Of a stretch of DNA of 64,000 nucleotides, positions 49,701-61,424 are shown in pieces. Within the stretch, counting starts at the first letter, position 1. The number at the start of each line of letters is the position of its first letter. Under the pieces are notes generated by a model. It did not search any database. It saw only the letters and a program-made list of their open reading frames with translations, and was not told where the DNA came from. The translations under genes and the position numbers were made by a program. This stretch comes from Styela clava (taxonomy: Eukaryota > Chordata > Ascidiacea > Stolidobranchia > Styelidae), in the NCBI RefSeq assembly GCF_964204865.1, contig NC_135252.1, forward strand, positions 8,887,383 through 8,951,382. Direction: 5' to 3'.

Positions 49701-52101
49701 TGAATCACATGTACTACTATTGAAGATTGGACAGTTTCAAAATGGAAAGCGATCTATCACTCATGTCGCCCTTGCTTCAACACTAACTCTAACAAAAGAA
49801 AAATCATTTATTTTAATGATTTTCAAGAATACAGGTAAAACAACTGATACAGGTGGACTGGTGGTGTACAGCACCGGTATGTGACAATATTTTCCACTTT
49901 GCACCTCGCACATATCATTGATAATAAGGTGTGTCTGCATTGTACAGATAGGTACATATGTCGCTTGCATTTCGTTATTAATGAAAAATGTAATAACACG
50001 AAAATACATAATATAATGCACTTTGGGTGCAGAAATTTAGAACCATAATGGTGGTCAAATGAGCAAAAGCGAACATACCAATGTATATAGGGTACTTTGA
50101 TATACTTAGTAACCGACAATGGTTGAACAATTTCAGAATCTACTTGAGGAATGTAACAAGATGGAGGCGAGCTATTTATTTCAGCAAGATAAACATTATG
50201 ACGTATCATACGATACAGGGGATAAAACAATACAATGTGGAAGACACGTAGATGTTTTTAAACTATGGTTATCATGGCGAGCTAAGGTGAGTAAAATTGT
50301 GCTATTGCCATTGGCTTTATAAAACATATCTCCGACAGGACAGTACCATACGATCCAAAGATGAATTCAAATATATCAACATCAACCAATTTGTTTTTGG
50401 TTTTTAAATATTATTTCAAAACAGATTTATTACATTTACAGGGAGATGAAGGTTTTGAAAAACATGTCGACAAATGCATAGAAATGTCAACGTAAGTTGA
50501 AAAGTTTTCATGGTAACGAGTCGTGTGTGGATATTATTGGACACGGAATGTACATTTTGATCGTTTTGTTATTATGTTGTTCTTCTTCATATTCTTGTTT
50601 ATGCTCATTACCTACCGTACCGGTAATGTGAAAGATTAGATACCCATTTTATTCATTAGCCTTCTTCAAGGAAATTTGTTTGTATAAAATACGACATTTG
50701 TTTGTATAAATATACATGAGGTTATCGTACATACAACACTACAACACTACGCTTTGTGAAATACATACATTTGGTTTGTTTAATTTCATAGAGCAAGTGT
50801 GAAATATTGATATTTGGAACAGTTCAAAAGGGTTATAGTTATACTTCGGTCTTCTCAAGCTGAGTGGTGTAACTCTAAGATAATGGTTACCAACTTTCAA
50901 GCAATTTATGTATTTTGTAATTCAAAACAATTTTGAAGATGTTTGTATTACTGCAAGCCATTGATTTTTAAGAAAAACATATACTACCAACGGTTCCATT
51001 ACATTTGAACCCACGTACATTTGAACCCACGACAATTGTACCTGCATGCCATTGCACCTATGGATTTTTTTTGGTTTTACGGATATTTGTACCCATACTA
51101 ACCTAACCCATGGGTTTTAGCACCCGCATATTGATTGAACCCGCGGATATACACATGGGTTCAAATGTACATGGGTTCAAATGTACGGTCACCACTACCA
51201 ACATATGCGGGGTTAGGAGACAAAATATAAGATAATTTCCATTGTTGAACTCTTTTCAACTCTCTCTAGCGAATAATAAAAATAATTTTTATATTTTACA
51301 GATATATGACAAATCGCATCAAGTCATTAGAAGGCTTCGAACTGGTAATGGATAAGGTAAATAAGTATTATATTCGCATCGCCCAGTTCATGGCGCATTT
51401 ATGCTCGTATCGTAGATTCGCGTGGGGTCATTTGTCTTGATTGTTACTCAGTTATTGTATTTTTCAGCCGCAATACACAAATGTATGCTTCTGGTATCTG
51501 CCACCGTGGATGCGAACAATGCAAAAAGATTCTACAAGAGACCAACTTTTGGGAAAAGTAAGTTTGCAATAATTTTTTTCAGAATGTTCCACTCATGATA
51601 CTTTTAGAACTCCTCTAAAATAAACTATTAATAAGTTGTGCAAGTTTAAATAATTTCGTTAGATTTATAAAAATATTCAATACCTTGATTTTTGTGTGTG
51701 TATATATATAGTCACAACTTAATCGACTCTGCTCTTTCTATTATATTTACCTTGTAAGCTGTTATCATTTTCCATGCCAGATAGAGCTTCATTTTACATT
51801 TGTTGACTTAAAGTAAGTCACTCAAATGAAAACAAACACTGCTCTCAATATTTGTATTGATGTATTCAATTTTGACGGCGAATCATTTTATCTTTGACTC
51901 TTTTATTTACTACAGATTGCACCAATTATAAAAGCTCGAATGATGGAGTGTGGCAGCACCATGATTGGATATCAACCTCTTGACGACAAAGTTAATTTTT
52001 TTCGATGTGTCATCAGCAACCATGCAGTGGAAAAATGTGACGTCGATTTCTTGTTGGACGAGATTCAACGACTTGGAGAGAATTTAAAATTAGTCCAGTA
52101 A
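43761..52101 (+). CDS. gad: glutamate decarboxylase (GABA synthesis)
   Basis: Fifteen exons: 43761-43800, 43890-44039, 44587-44739, 46076-46165, 46654-46744, 47871-47983, 48225-48340, 48452-48531, 48966-49137, 49461-49604, 50137-50286, 50442-50491, 51302-51356, 51468-51557 and 51916-52101. They give 559 residues; human GAD67 has 594 and GAD65 585. It is a PLP-dependent group II decarboxylase converting glutamate to GABA in the cytosol of GABAergic cells. GAD-specific sequence runs throughout: [41 protein letters not shown] with the PLP lysine at about K367 (GAD67 K405), and [19 protein letters not shown]. The catalytic-loop tyrosine is kept at about Y396 (GAD67 Y434), as is HVDAAWGGG around the PLP-contacting aspartate. 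The loop favours GAD over cysteine sulfinate decarboxylase. The N terminus is short and has no clear double-cysteine palmitoylation region like GAD65. Exon 1 is the least certain part. Confidence 0.96.
44986..45969. mobile_element. 984-bp TIR element in gad intron 3
   Basis: The left end TAGGGTTTTGTTTTTT and the right end AATCCCTA (inward TAGGGATTTGTTC) are inverted. About 45 bases further in, both ends share GTTTTAAATCAA followed by a T run. The flanks CTTTTAAG and CTTTAAG form a possible target duplication with one slipped base. Internal ORFs at 45099-45353, 45346-45558 and 45631-45924 match no transposase I recognise. The layout suggests a non-autonomous hAT-like element. Confidence 0.5.
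47264..47722. mobile_element. 459-bp long-TIR element in gad intron 5
   Basis: The ends are inverted over about 45 bases: CAAATTTGGG, a short mismatched stretch, then TTCACTAAACGCCGT and AAGTACT on the left, mirrored on the right. The interior is less AT-rich than the surrounding DNA, with several ACGTCGT and CGATC motifs. It encodes no transposase. No target duplication was evident, so the superfamily is unknown. Confidence 0.65.
50992..51193. mobile_element. palindromic MITE with 9-bp target duplication, copy 1
   Basis: A 202-bp element in gad intron 12. Its ends GGTTCCATTACATTTGAACC and GTACATTTGAACCCA are mirrored at the right (TGGGTTCAAATGTAC, GGTCACC). Identical 9-bp flanks ACTACCAAC lie at 50983-50991 and 51194-51202. 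The 9-bp duplication points to the Mutator superfamily. It contains CTAACCTAACCC, resembling a telomere repeat. Confidence 0.8.
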
Positions 52102-53413
52102 TTATTTCGTCCCGATGTCCAAGATCGATGAAAAATTATATTTTGTCACGAGTGACCGCGTTTGAGGTTGTACAGTACAGTCTATGCTTAGAAATACATA
52201 TCCAGTATTTTTTCTATACTTTGAATCTATAGGATAATTCTCTTCTCTTTCACATTTGTAACCGCTGTTATACCGACCCACATATATCAAATTTTGACTG
52301 AAGCTCACGCCTAAAATCTTCGTCCACCTTACATAGCTTCTATTGTAAATTTTTTTGTCAATTTTCGATGACTGAACCTATATATAATTCTATACTAAAT
52401 GCTGCCAGTGAATTACAAGCTGACAGGCCTGACTCACTGGTCGAGAAAAGTGTTTATGGGATGTGGTTGAAAGCTAATTTATTTTATCTCATCTTCCACT
52501 TGATAGTATGTTTAAATATTTTTTTTCAATTTCGTGGAATAATGTACAATGTGAACGATAATCACAAGAGCTGTCACTGTATTCATTCTTTATCCTCCAA
52601 GATCTTTCCATGCTCATGCATATGTATTCACTTCATCAGTAGTTGTGTACGTGTAAACACAGGATGATTTTATTGATCACTGTTCTCAAGCATTGTAATA
52701 TGTAACATGAGCTCTGAGCAATAGAAATGTTCACATGCATCAGCTACTTATCAAACGTGTACAAATATAGAAGAATTGCACCATTTTCCTTTTGAAAAAT
52801 TGTTTCAATTTTTGTTCACGACTTCGAAAAATAGCAACGACAGCATGATAAAAACATAACGATATGAACACAAATGATATACTGTATATGGCAGTGAAAC
52901 AGAAATTATTCGCTAATGTCAGCGAATGTCTGGAAGTTGTTTGCACAAACCCTTACGCTGTTTAACTTACATTTCATTTCTTTTCAACAATGATAGATAC
53001 ATTTTACGTGGGTAAAGTAGGGCTGACAATTGTAGAAAATTAAATGGTGTTATATTATGGTGTGTATTATGGTGTTTTTCGCGAATAGTTCAATTTGAGT
53101 CGCCCTTCACGCTCATCATTTGAACACTCACCGCTCTCAGTTCCCACGTCTATAAGAAGAGAGACTTTGGCAAACTTTGCTACATCTTAGCCCAGTGGTT
53201 CCAGTATTGTTTGTGTGGTATTCCTTCATATATATATACATAAGAATGGGGGATAAACTTCAGATGCACCAAAACACAAAATGAATATAATAGAAATTGA
53301 AACTCTGGGATACCTTCTCACAATTGTGGTATTGTCTAAAACAGAGTCTGGTTTCTGAAAAATATATTTCAGTTTTTTCACTTTAATTGTCTATCAATCT
53401 TTGCTGAAATTCA
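52102..53413. other. convergent intergenic gap, gad to crystallin
   Basis: A 1.3-kb gap between the 3' ends of gad (+) and the crystallin (-). No canonical AATAAA lies close after the gad stop. ORFs at 52102-52308, 52368-52667 and 52740-52946 have no recognisable content. Nothing else seen. Confidence 0.5.
53382..53387 (-). terminator. crystallin polyadenylation signal (ATTAAA)
   Basis: On the minus strand the variant hexamer ATTAAA lies about 27 bases after the crystallin stop codon. Confidence 0.5.
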
Positions 53414-56400
53414 TTAGTCTGCAGGTTTAATTGACGAAAGTTCGTCGTCTTTTCCTCCCCAACTTTGTGCATTTGGATAAGAACCGGGCTTCAGCAAATA
53501 GCTTTTTCCACAGAAATTTTCGTCATCGTAGACAATCCAACTGTAATACATACAAATGGATAATGAAAGTATCGGAAATATAACAAATACTTTTTTTCAA
53601 ATAAATGCTATGATTAAACAATGGAGCAATGCTCGAATATATGTAAACAAGGGCCAAAACGAATTAGTACCAAATCTTTTACAGTGCCAGTAGTCTGGCC
53701 ACCAAGTCATTGAGATGTGATCACGGAATACGGTACGGCGCGCAATTTCTGTTTAGATGACGTCATCACACAAACCTTTGAAGTGAAAAACATATTCCAT
53801 AGCATAGAGCACCCAGAACGTTTTGAAATGAATAAAAGTAATGATATACTAGCGACAACAACAATCTTCAATAAATTCAAATTTCAAAGAAATTGGTCCG
53901 GTAGTTGAAAAGAACTAGAAGAAGAAAGAGAATAATACCACGAATAATACTTTAACAACTTCCTCCGCTTTCCACACAACGCCCATTCGCCATCGAAGTC
54001 ATGGTGCACCAAAGGATGATATACATTTAAAATACAACTAATACGACTAAATACTTTATACGACGTTTGCCACAGACATATACTCATTTTAAGCCAATGA
54101 AGAATTGTGTCGTCAGCGTAAATGAGTGAACTGAAAATGGAACTATCTGAAACATAATTAACGAATGCCACGAACAAAACAAGTGTGAGAATTAAGGTCA
54201 CGGAAAAAATGAAGTATACCTGGGATGACTGGCAATCAAGAATTACGTTGATCAGAGGAAAATGTTTTTATGATGGCGAAAATTTGATTCAATATAACAT
54301 CAACAAACAATCAAATTTTGCACAGCTTCTATAGGCCCTAATACCGGTAGCACTTCTCCAACAGTTTGCTAAGGTGTATTTACACGAACAGTTGTTTAAA
54401 AGTTCAGATGATATCGAAGACAATTTCGAAGGACTTATTTTTTGAACTGAATCGGGTATCATTTTGACATCCCCAATATGGGTTTTATGGTTCCATTACA
54501 TTTGAACCCACGTACATTTGAACCCATGACAATTGCACCTGTATGCTATTGCACCTATGGAATTTTTTTTGTTTCACGGATAGTTAAACCCATACTAACC
54601 CTAACCCATGGGTTTTAGCACCCGCATATAGATTGAACCCGTGGATATACGCATGGGTTCAAATGTACATGGGTTCAAATGTACGGTCACCGGGTTTTAT
54701 GCTACCACCACTGTAGCGGTCTTCTGGCTACTTCGTCCAATGCTGTTGGACTAGCCTACCAGAATTTTGACATGTTATCCACTCCAGGTCGGTTGGGGTT
54801 GGTAATATTAAGAATGAATATTGTTCATTAGCACGATAAGTAATGCACTTACGTTCCAGATTCAACTTTTATTGACGAGATAATGTCATTAAATGAATGA
54901 TTTTCCAGTTTCGAAGTTGCTTCTGTCAGCACCAGGCTATTGCCACCAAAGTCTTCATCTTCGAACAATATTATCTAAAAAGTAAATAATAAAGGAATAT
55001 TGTTGGATAAGAAGTGGGAGTTTTGTTATTATGATATTTGTTGTTGTGAAAAAAAATCGTTTTTCTCTTTACCTCCAGGAATAATTGCTTAGAAATTGTC
55101 AGCGGTTAAAGCTTGTTGTTGTGGCTAGAAGGCTATCACTTTTTATTTATCTCAAAAATAGATGTGGGCTCTATGGGATTCGATTTTCATATCGAAGTTT
55201 TGTGTGATGACGTCATCCGAATCGCGCACCGTTTCGTGATTCTGTGATCACATGTCAGCGATCTGGTTGTCAGACTACCGGTACTGAAAAATATTTGATA
55301 CTACTCCGTTTTGACTTTTGTTTCCATATATTCGAACATTGCTCTCTTGTTTTAAAATATGTTTATAATATATAACATAAACATGATTTTTGCACTGGTT
55401 TGCTACAATTCATATCGGCTGCATACTCCTAGATACTCATCTGCAATCAGATCATACATTTTGGAATAGCGGAATGTTTACGGAATTTTTGAAAGCGGAG
55501 CCACAGCATTTGGTTGAGATTCAGAATGGACATTTCCCCGACCTTTGACCCCCGAAAAATTCTTCCTATACTTTACCACTGCAAAATTTTCGGGGCTATT
55601 TTAAGAGTGCTTTTGCGAGTTGGCGCGTGTGGTGTTTCAAACCATTGTACATTGTGAATAGTTAGTTAGTTGCGTATGCACTTGATTTCTTTTGTCGTGT
55701 TTACATTCAAAAAACGCAACACGTGATCGGAAGCTCCCAATCTTTTTGTAATGTAACAACTTCTGTATTGGAGATCTGTCAATTGATGTTATCTTTGAGA
55801 ATATGTATTTCAATGTGAGATTCAAAGTTAAAAATATAGAAGCATAAATGGTGTCTATCAAGGCTTCTTTGTCATAAACCACCTTATTATTTCTGCCTAA
55901 TTCCCAATTTCAATGATGATAAGATGATATCATAGGTTTATAACTTCATGCCTGAATTGGCCAGGAATATGAAATCAAAGAACTAGATAAAATTCCAGGG
56001 GCCAGGAAGCTGGTGGTTTGAATTGTCATTCCAATTATCTCATCATAACTGGTTTAGAAAACATCAACTTTGGTTGGTTGCCCAAGTGTGGATTTTATGC
56101 CGAATTACGCGAGTTGGTGTATGAAGTAACAAATACTGATGCCACGTGAGGGGTAGATAAAAGAGATGATGCATTGTACATTGGATTCCCTAATTGGTCT
56201 GGATGTTACTCAGCAGTCATTACATAAAAGAAGGTCACGTTATGTAACTATTCGTAATTGCGATAATATTATCTTCGGGGACTCTTAATATGCTTAGTTG
56301 CAACACTTTGATCCAACAACAACTGTCGTATTTCGACTATTTACGCTCGTTCAATTGGAAGTTTCCATCCTCATAACAAAAATATATATTATCTTAAGAA

Positions 56401-56709
56401 CATGGGGTAATATATGTTTTGTATGTCGCATATGATCCATCATAGTTTAGTTGTAAGATGTAGCGAAATTTACATCTCCTTATCAGATCCTCGAAAAATA
56501 TAAACAAGAATATATATATATATACTAATAATAATTTCCACAGTTAAATGCAAATGTGTCAGGTGTTATAAGGTTTTAAAGTCGGGCTATGCTAAAAAAT
56601 TTGACCTGAAGATCTAGATATAAGTATCTGTCTTTGCCGAGGAGCGTTTTAACCCTTAACTAAACTAAAATAAAAATAATTAAAAGAACCTCACCTTTGG
56701 TTGAGTCAT
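53414..56709 (-). CDS. single-domain beta/gamma-crystallin
   Basis: Three exons on the minus strand, 56709-56695, 54974-54853 and 53540-53414, give 87 residues. The 15-base first coding exon encodes MTQPK. Exon 2 encodes the first Greek key (IILFEDEDFGGNS to KVESG) and exon 3 the second (WIVYDDENFCGKSY to the stop). The intron therefore falls between the two Greek keys, as in vertebrate beta-crystallins. Both calcium signatures (N/D-N/D-x-x-S/T-S) are present: NDIISS at residues 34-39 and DDELSS at 77-82. The protein closely resembles the Ciona beta/gamma-crystallin, a calcium-binding protein of the otolith and palps regarded as close to the ancestor of vertebrate lens crystallins. Exons 2 and 3 are very secure. 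The tiny exon 1 rests on phase, a GTGAGG donor and the TATA box just upstream. Confidence 0.9.
53617..53936 (+). repeat. dispersed repeat family R, copy 3
   Basis: About 320 bp, colinear with 37511-37852, including CAGTGCCAGTAGTC, GTGATCACGGAATACGG, GATGACGTCATCAC, TTTGAAATGAATAAAAGTAA and CTAGCGACAACAACAA. It lies in crystallin intron 2, next to a reverse-transcriptase-like fragment. Confidence 0.6.
54088..54201 (-). mobile_element. possible LINE reverse-transcriptase fragment
   Basis: This minus-strand frame reads FVNYVSDSSIFSSLIYADDT followed by ILHWL. This has the spacing of the catalytic YADD block of non-LTR reverse transcriptases (typically xxINDLPxx...FADDT). Only about 38 residues look alike; the rest of a LINE is not visible. 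Chance similarity is possible. Confidence 0.35.
54489..54691. mobile_element. palindromic MITE with 9-bp target duplication, copy 2
   Basis: A 203-bp element in crystallin intron 2, nearly identical to 50992-51193. Identical 9-bp flanks GGGTTTTAT lie at 54480-54488 and 54692-54700. Two copies at unrelated sites, each with its own perfect 9-bp duplication, define the boundaries securely. It contains CTAACCCTAACCC. Confidence 0.85.
55037..55353 (-). repeat. dispersed repeat family R, inverted copy 4
   Basis: This is the best preserved member of the family and lies in crystallin intron 1. On the minus strand it reads from ACAAGAGAGCAATGTTCG through AGTACCGGTAGTCTG, GTGATCACAGAATCACG and GATGACGTCATCACAC to an ACAACAACAA end. 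Confidence 0.6.
55533..55625 (-). repeat. 93-bp dispersed repeat, inverted copy of 27758
   Basis: This is the reverse-complement partner of 27758-27850, gap-free over 93 bases with six differences. It lies in crystallin intron 1. Confidence 0.65.
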
Positions 56710-56738
56710 TTTTTTCGTAACTATTGAATTAGATATGT

Positions 56739-56745
56739 TTTTATA
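56739..56745 (-). promoter_or_regulatory. TATA box of the crystallin gene
   Basis: On the minus strand TATAAAA begins 36 bases upstream of the crystallin ATG. With the usual spacing, transcription would start about 5-11 bases before the ATG, giving a very short 5' leader. This fits a strong tissue-specific gene but is inferred from position only. Confidence 0.5.
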
Positions 56746-59700
56746 CGAAATTACTCCAAAATCTATAAAATTAGAGTGAATAATAGCTGTAACAACAAAA
56801 CAAGATGTTATAAGACAACTTTAAATAAAATGTTGGATAAACAAGAAGTTGTTTTATAATTTAACGCAAATGCCTTGATTAGAAATTAGAATTCGTTATA
56901 ATATCTATAACATCAATGAAGTGAGGAGAAAAAGTGGGAAGGTGAAAGTGTTGTCCAGGCATCATTATAAAAGAAAGGCCTTGTTCAAGCATTGGCGTAT
57001 ATATAAGTAAGTGGGAATCTAATATATGATCTGAATTGTTTGCAGTATTTCAAATAAATCTTCCCGACTAAGAAGTAGGCCGACTAAGAACTATCTCAAG
57101 CCACTTTGGGATCTAGAGTCAATAGACTAACATATTATATATTAATCATTGTAATAATTAATATCGCATTAAATATCATTTAAAATTACATCTTAAATAA
57201 TTAATTAAACACTATACTCGTGCATTTTTTAATTTCCTCCCATTTCAAGCGACGCACATATTTCTGTGAAATATTGCTCAAAATTGAAAATTCCCAGTAC
57301 ATTAAAATTTACATTGTACACATTACAGGATATGCTCTCCTAGCGATGGTGATAACATTTCCTTCGAATTATTTTTCAACCGCTTAAAACTTTACAGATA
57401 TGATAACACACTAAAAAAGCAGTTATATAAACTCAAAACCTATTTAGTTGACTCATTTCTGTACTGTAAAAACGGCATTGATTTAATTTAAGCAATAAAT
57501 CAACCAGAATTCGGAACACCTATATCTATCATGCTATCTCAACGGTCGAATCAAACACGAAAAGATTGCAATATTTTGGGGTTGCCTAGATAAGCGACTT
57601 ACTGGCAAAGATGTATTTATTTAGTTCTAACACACTATGTTGAAATCATAAAAATACAACAGATATTGAATGAAAATTTCGAGATAATAGTCAACTATTT
57701 TACAGAAATGAACAAACATCAATTGTTAAAGAAGTTTGATGCTGATAATAATACGTAGAAATTTCCTTCCTCCTTAAAAAAATTAGGGTCGGATATCTTT
57801 ACGCATAAGTCAATAAAAAAAGTACCACTTCTTGTTTTCATAACATATGACAACATTGACTGATCTGTAGAGTATTTTTTGCTATATGTTTTCTTTTCTA
57901 AACTATGAAAGAATCCTTCATTTTTTAATTTAACAGACAAATTATTTCTTCTATTTGAAAATAATTTTCAAACCTGATCCTTCGCCTAGATTTCACTCCA
58001 AATCAGTTGTTTGCTAATTTGTCCAGTTATCAGCATAACTGATGAACGGGTATTGTGGATAAGGCATTTCAGATTCTTGTATCCGTCTGTCGCAATCTCG
58101 AAAGGCAAATGACTCGTTCGACCTTTATTGTGGGAGCAATTGTTCCGGTTACTGAATCTGTTGAGTCTGCCTTTCAACTTTCAATTTGAATGATTTCAAA
58201 GTGCTACGCTACAGAACCGAGGCTTTTTATATTACGATCGAAAAATTCTCAATTCAAAGCGTAAAATTAGAATCAACCATCAAACGAATGTCAAATTGCC
58301 GTTGTGCTCACTAATTCGACGTAAATGCCTTAATATTACGTGACCATTGACCTCCTTGAGTAGGAACGTCGTTTAGAAATTTCATTTAAAGCCTCAAAAT
58401 GGTAAATATGCCTGTGATGGTCAGGTTTTGATTTTTTGTAAAGTTTTTTTTAAATATGTGAACGACTGCCTCGAAAATACGACGCAAAATTCCGTCAATC
58501 TATATATCTTTAAAAACCTAATTACAAACTGATTTTTCTTTATTAGGTGTTAATTCTTCCGCTGTCAACAGAAAACTATCGATTTTAAAACATTTACATC
58601 TGGCAACGCTAGCTGAAAAATATTGCAACGGTATATCGGTGCTCATTTTATAATCCGACATATGCATAACGTAACTGTAAAAGTACGTCGGTATGTAGAC
58701 TTTTGTAAACTTGTTCTGATGGAAATAATATATTTTTTGTTTTCAGTCAACGGGTCGAAATTACACCTGGAAAATTTGAAATTTCGCGCTGCTTAATTCG
58801 ATCTTATTTGGCAAAGTTTTTCAAAAGATCGATCAAATCGAGCGGTGTTACTCATCAAATTTACATTTCATTTCATTCCCCCTGTTGTTGTTTTTGTTGA
58901 ATTCATTAATATTTTACCCTCATTGACAAATTGTTCGCGAAAATCGACTACGGAACGCGTTTTAAACTTTTACACCCTTGTTTTTTTTTAAATGTTGATG
59001 TCAGGTAACATGTCCTTAATTAAGTAAAAAAAATTAAAAGAGATTTTCAATAACAAGTTCCATTTAAAATGATTAAGTTAGTACGGCGCGAGAAAGATGT
59101 TTTTCTCATTCAAAAAGTCAACAAACCGATGTACCTTACAAAAGTAAAATATTGATTAAGTTTTCTATTATATTTATAATTTCCATATATTTTCCTAATG
59201 CGACATAATGTATAGGCACGTGGTTATGCGTAAAATCATCCCCTTCCAGTTTAAATTCCAGATATCTCAATGCCAACTCAATGTAAAATTACTTGTATAT
59301 TGCATTAAATTAAACTAGTATTTTCCCAAATGGCATCGAAAATCAGCAACATCATTTTGTAGCGTGGGTGGGGATACATGCTCCTAAGTGATAATGTGCA
59401 TGCTTCAAAAGCAATTGGTATTGCATTGTCAAGTTTAGTTAGGTGATATTATATGCAAATTTATGGGTGCTAGTATCTAAGTGTTAAGCTATGATAGAGA
59501 TATCTAACACTATCGCTTTACCTGGATTTATTGAATATAAAAAATTCAAACGGTAATACCCATGCAGAAAGTTGTGCGTGTTAATGAGCTGCTAAACCAT
59601 TAATTATTCAGGGAGATTTGTTCCCGCGCCTATCTCAGGTCGATCAATGATGATACAAGCCACACAAAGGTAGAAGTATTGACGTCCAGATCATCAATGC

Positions 59701-61052
59701 CAAATGACAGTGTGGTATCGTTTTGAATCCTAAAGTTGTGTAGTAAGCGATGAGTTTTTGAAAAAAGCAAAATATAAGATGGATTTTTTTTCTTGCCTGC
59801 CATCCAAGACCATACATATGATCGGCCTAGTTCGGTTTTGTGTGTACGATAAAATAACAAACAATTTACTGTTGTTCTGTAACTCGCTATTTCGTATAAC
59901 ATACAGTGTCATTCTAAAATGACTAATAATGTTCTATTTGATTTATCATTTAAACATTGTTCCAGCTTGAGGGCTTCGAGCGAATGCTAATTACTCTCAC
60001 GATAATGAGAGACCACGACCTCTTGCAAATTTGAAAGGGCAAACATATGATAATCCGTATTAAAATTCGAGGACGTGTATTAGTCGTTTGCATTTGATGT
60101 TTACAATGCCAATTAAGAGACTGGGTACCTAACTATTTAAAGATAATTTTCTCTTTAATAGCAAAGTCATTCGCACTTAATTAGAAGTAAATTTGACTCA
60201 TCTCTCAGCTTGTACAATGACGGAGAATGGTTTATATTTAGACTTTGGAGCCCATGGCCAACCGAGTGCAATGGCTGACAATTTGTCCATGAGGGGGTAG
60301 CTCCAAGTTGATATCATTCAATTTGAACCGGCGAGGCGCTGTGTAATTTAGTGATTCAGATTTAGGGAAAATCACATCAGGCAATTATGTCCTCATTTTT
60401 GCTCCCACGTAAAAAGCCAATCATCCAGCGTACCCTTCCTGAATTTCACGACCTGACGCAAAACGGAAAATCCAGCATTTTCACCGCAACAGGTCGTGTC
60501 ATTATTTTCATTATTATAAACAGAAGCCCTTCATTAATCCGCTTTAGTTTCGGAGATAAAATTGATAGAATTCCACTACAGCATAGTTTGTTTCGACCGC
60601 CCCAAGAGACCTATCCGAAATACATCCCATAGTCGTTTTTTTACAACTCCATGGCGCCATCTTCCGTTCAGAAATTAGATGCCTACTGAAACCGAAGGTG
60701 CAAAAGTAAACAAACATATATGTATCAAACATAAAATCAGTACATTTATTCATTCAATATCAACCATAATAAGTAGCTTAATAAAATGTTGTAATTTAAT
60801 ATCATTATATTAATACCCATAGTACATAATCAAGACAGACTTGAAAGATTTAAGCTGAAGGAATTGACATCGTGAAGGGAATAAAACGATTCAAAAACTC
60901 GATAATAATGCTAGTAAAAAGCACAAAAAATAGCAAAATTCCACGATAAATCATGATATTGAAGGGGAAACTGTAACAATTGCGTGACTAAATGTAGAAT
61001 GATCTAAATGCGGCAAACGATTGATGAAGTGTTAAAATCTACTCAAAATAAT

Positions 61053-61245
61053 ACACTCAATAGGTACCCCAAGTTGAGTAAGATACACTCAATAGGGAAT
61101 CCCGAGTTGAGTAAGATACACTCAATGGGTACCCCAAGTTGAGTAAGATACACTCAATGGGTACCCAAAGGTGAGTTAGATACACTCAAATGATACCCCA
61201 AGTTGAGTAAGATACACTCAATAGGTACCGCAAGTCGAATAAGAT
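61053..61245. repeat. six-copy 32-bp tandem repeat
   Basis: The unit is about ACACTCAATGGGTACCCC followed by AAGTTGAGTAAGAT. It is repeated six times, with a few substitutions per copy and one 33-base unit. Each unit contains a dyad, ACTCAA and TTGAGT around a GGTACC centre, so single strands could form regularly spaced hairpins. Confidence 0.9.
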
Positions 61246-61380
61246 AGATTGAACATGTCAGGTTCGAGATTTTGCGTCAAAGTGGCCTTGGAGGAAAAAC
61301 AGCGAATGCTTCCAACAAATACAATTTGTAACATTTATTGATGAATTATTATATCCTTTTTTTGTAAATCTCTTTTGGAG

Positions 61381-61424
61381 GATAAAACTATATCTATAAT
61401 AAGATAAAACTATATCTATAATAA
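61381..61424. repeat. 22-bp perfect tandem duplication
   Basis: The unit beginning GATAAAACTATATC is present twice, head to tail, without differences. Confidence 0.85.

Noticed and set aside
61053-61245. CRISPR-like array
   Set aside because: The units are contiguous with no unique spacers, and the DNA is animal nuclear sequence; it is a minisatellite.
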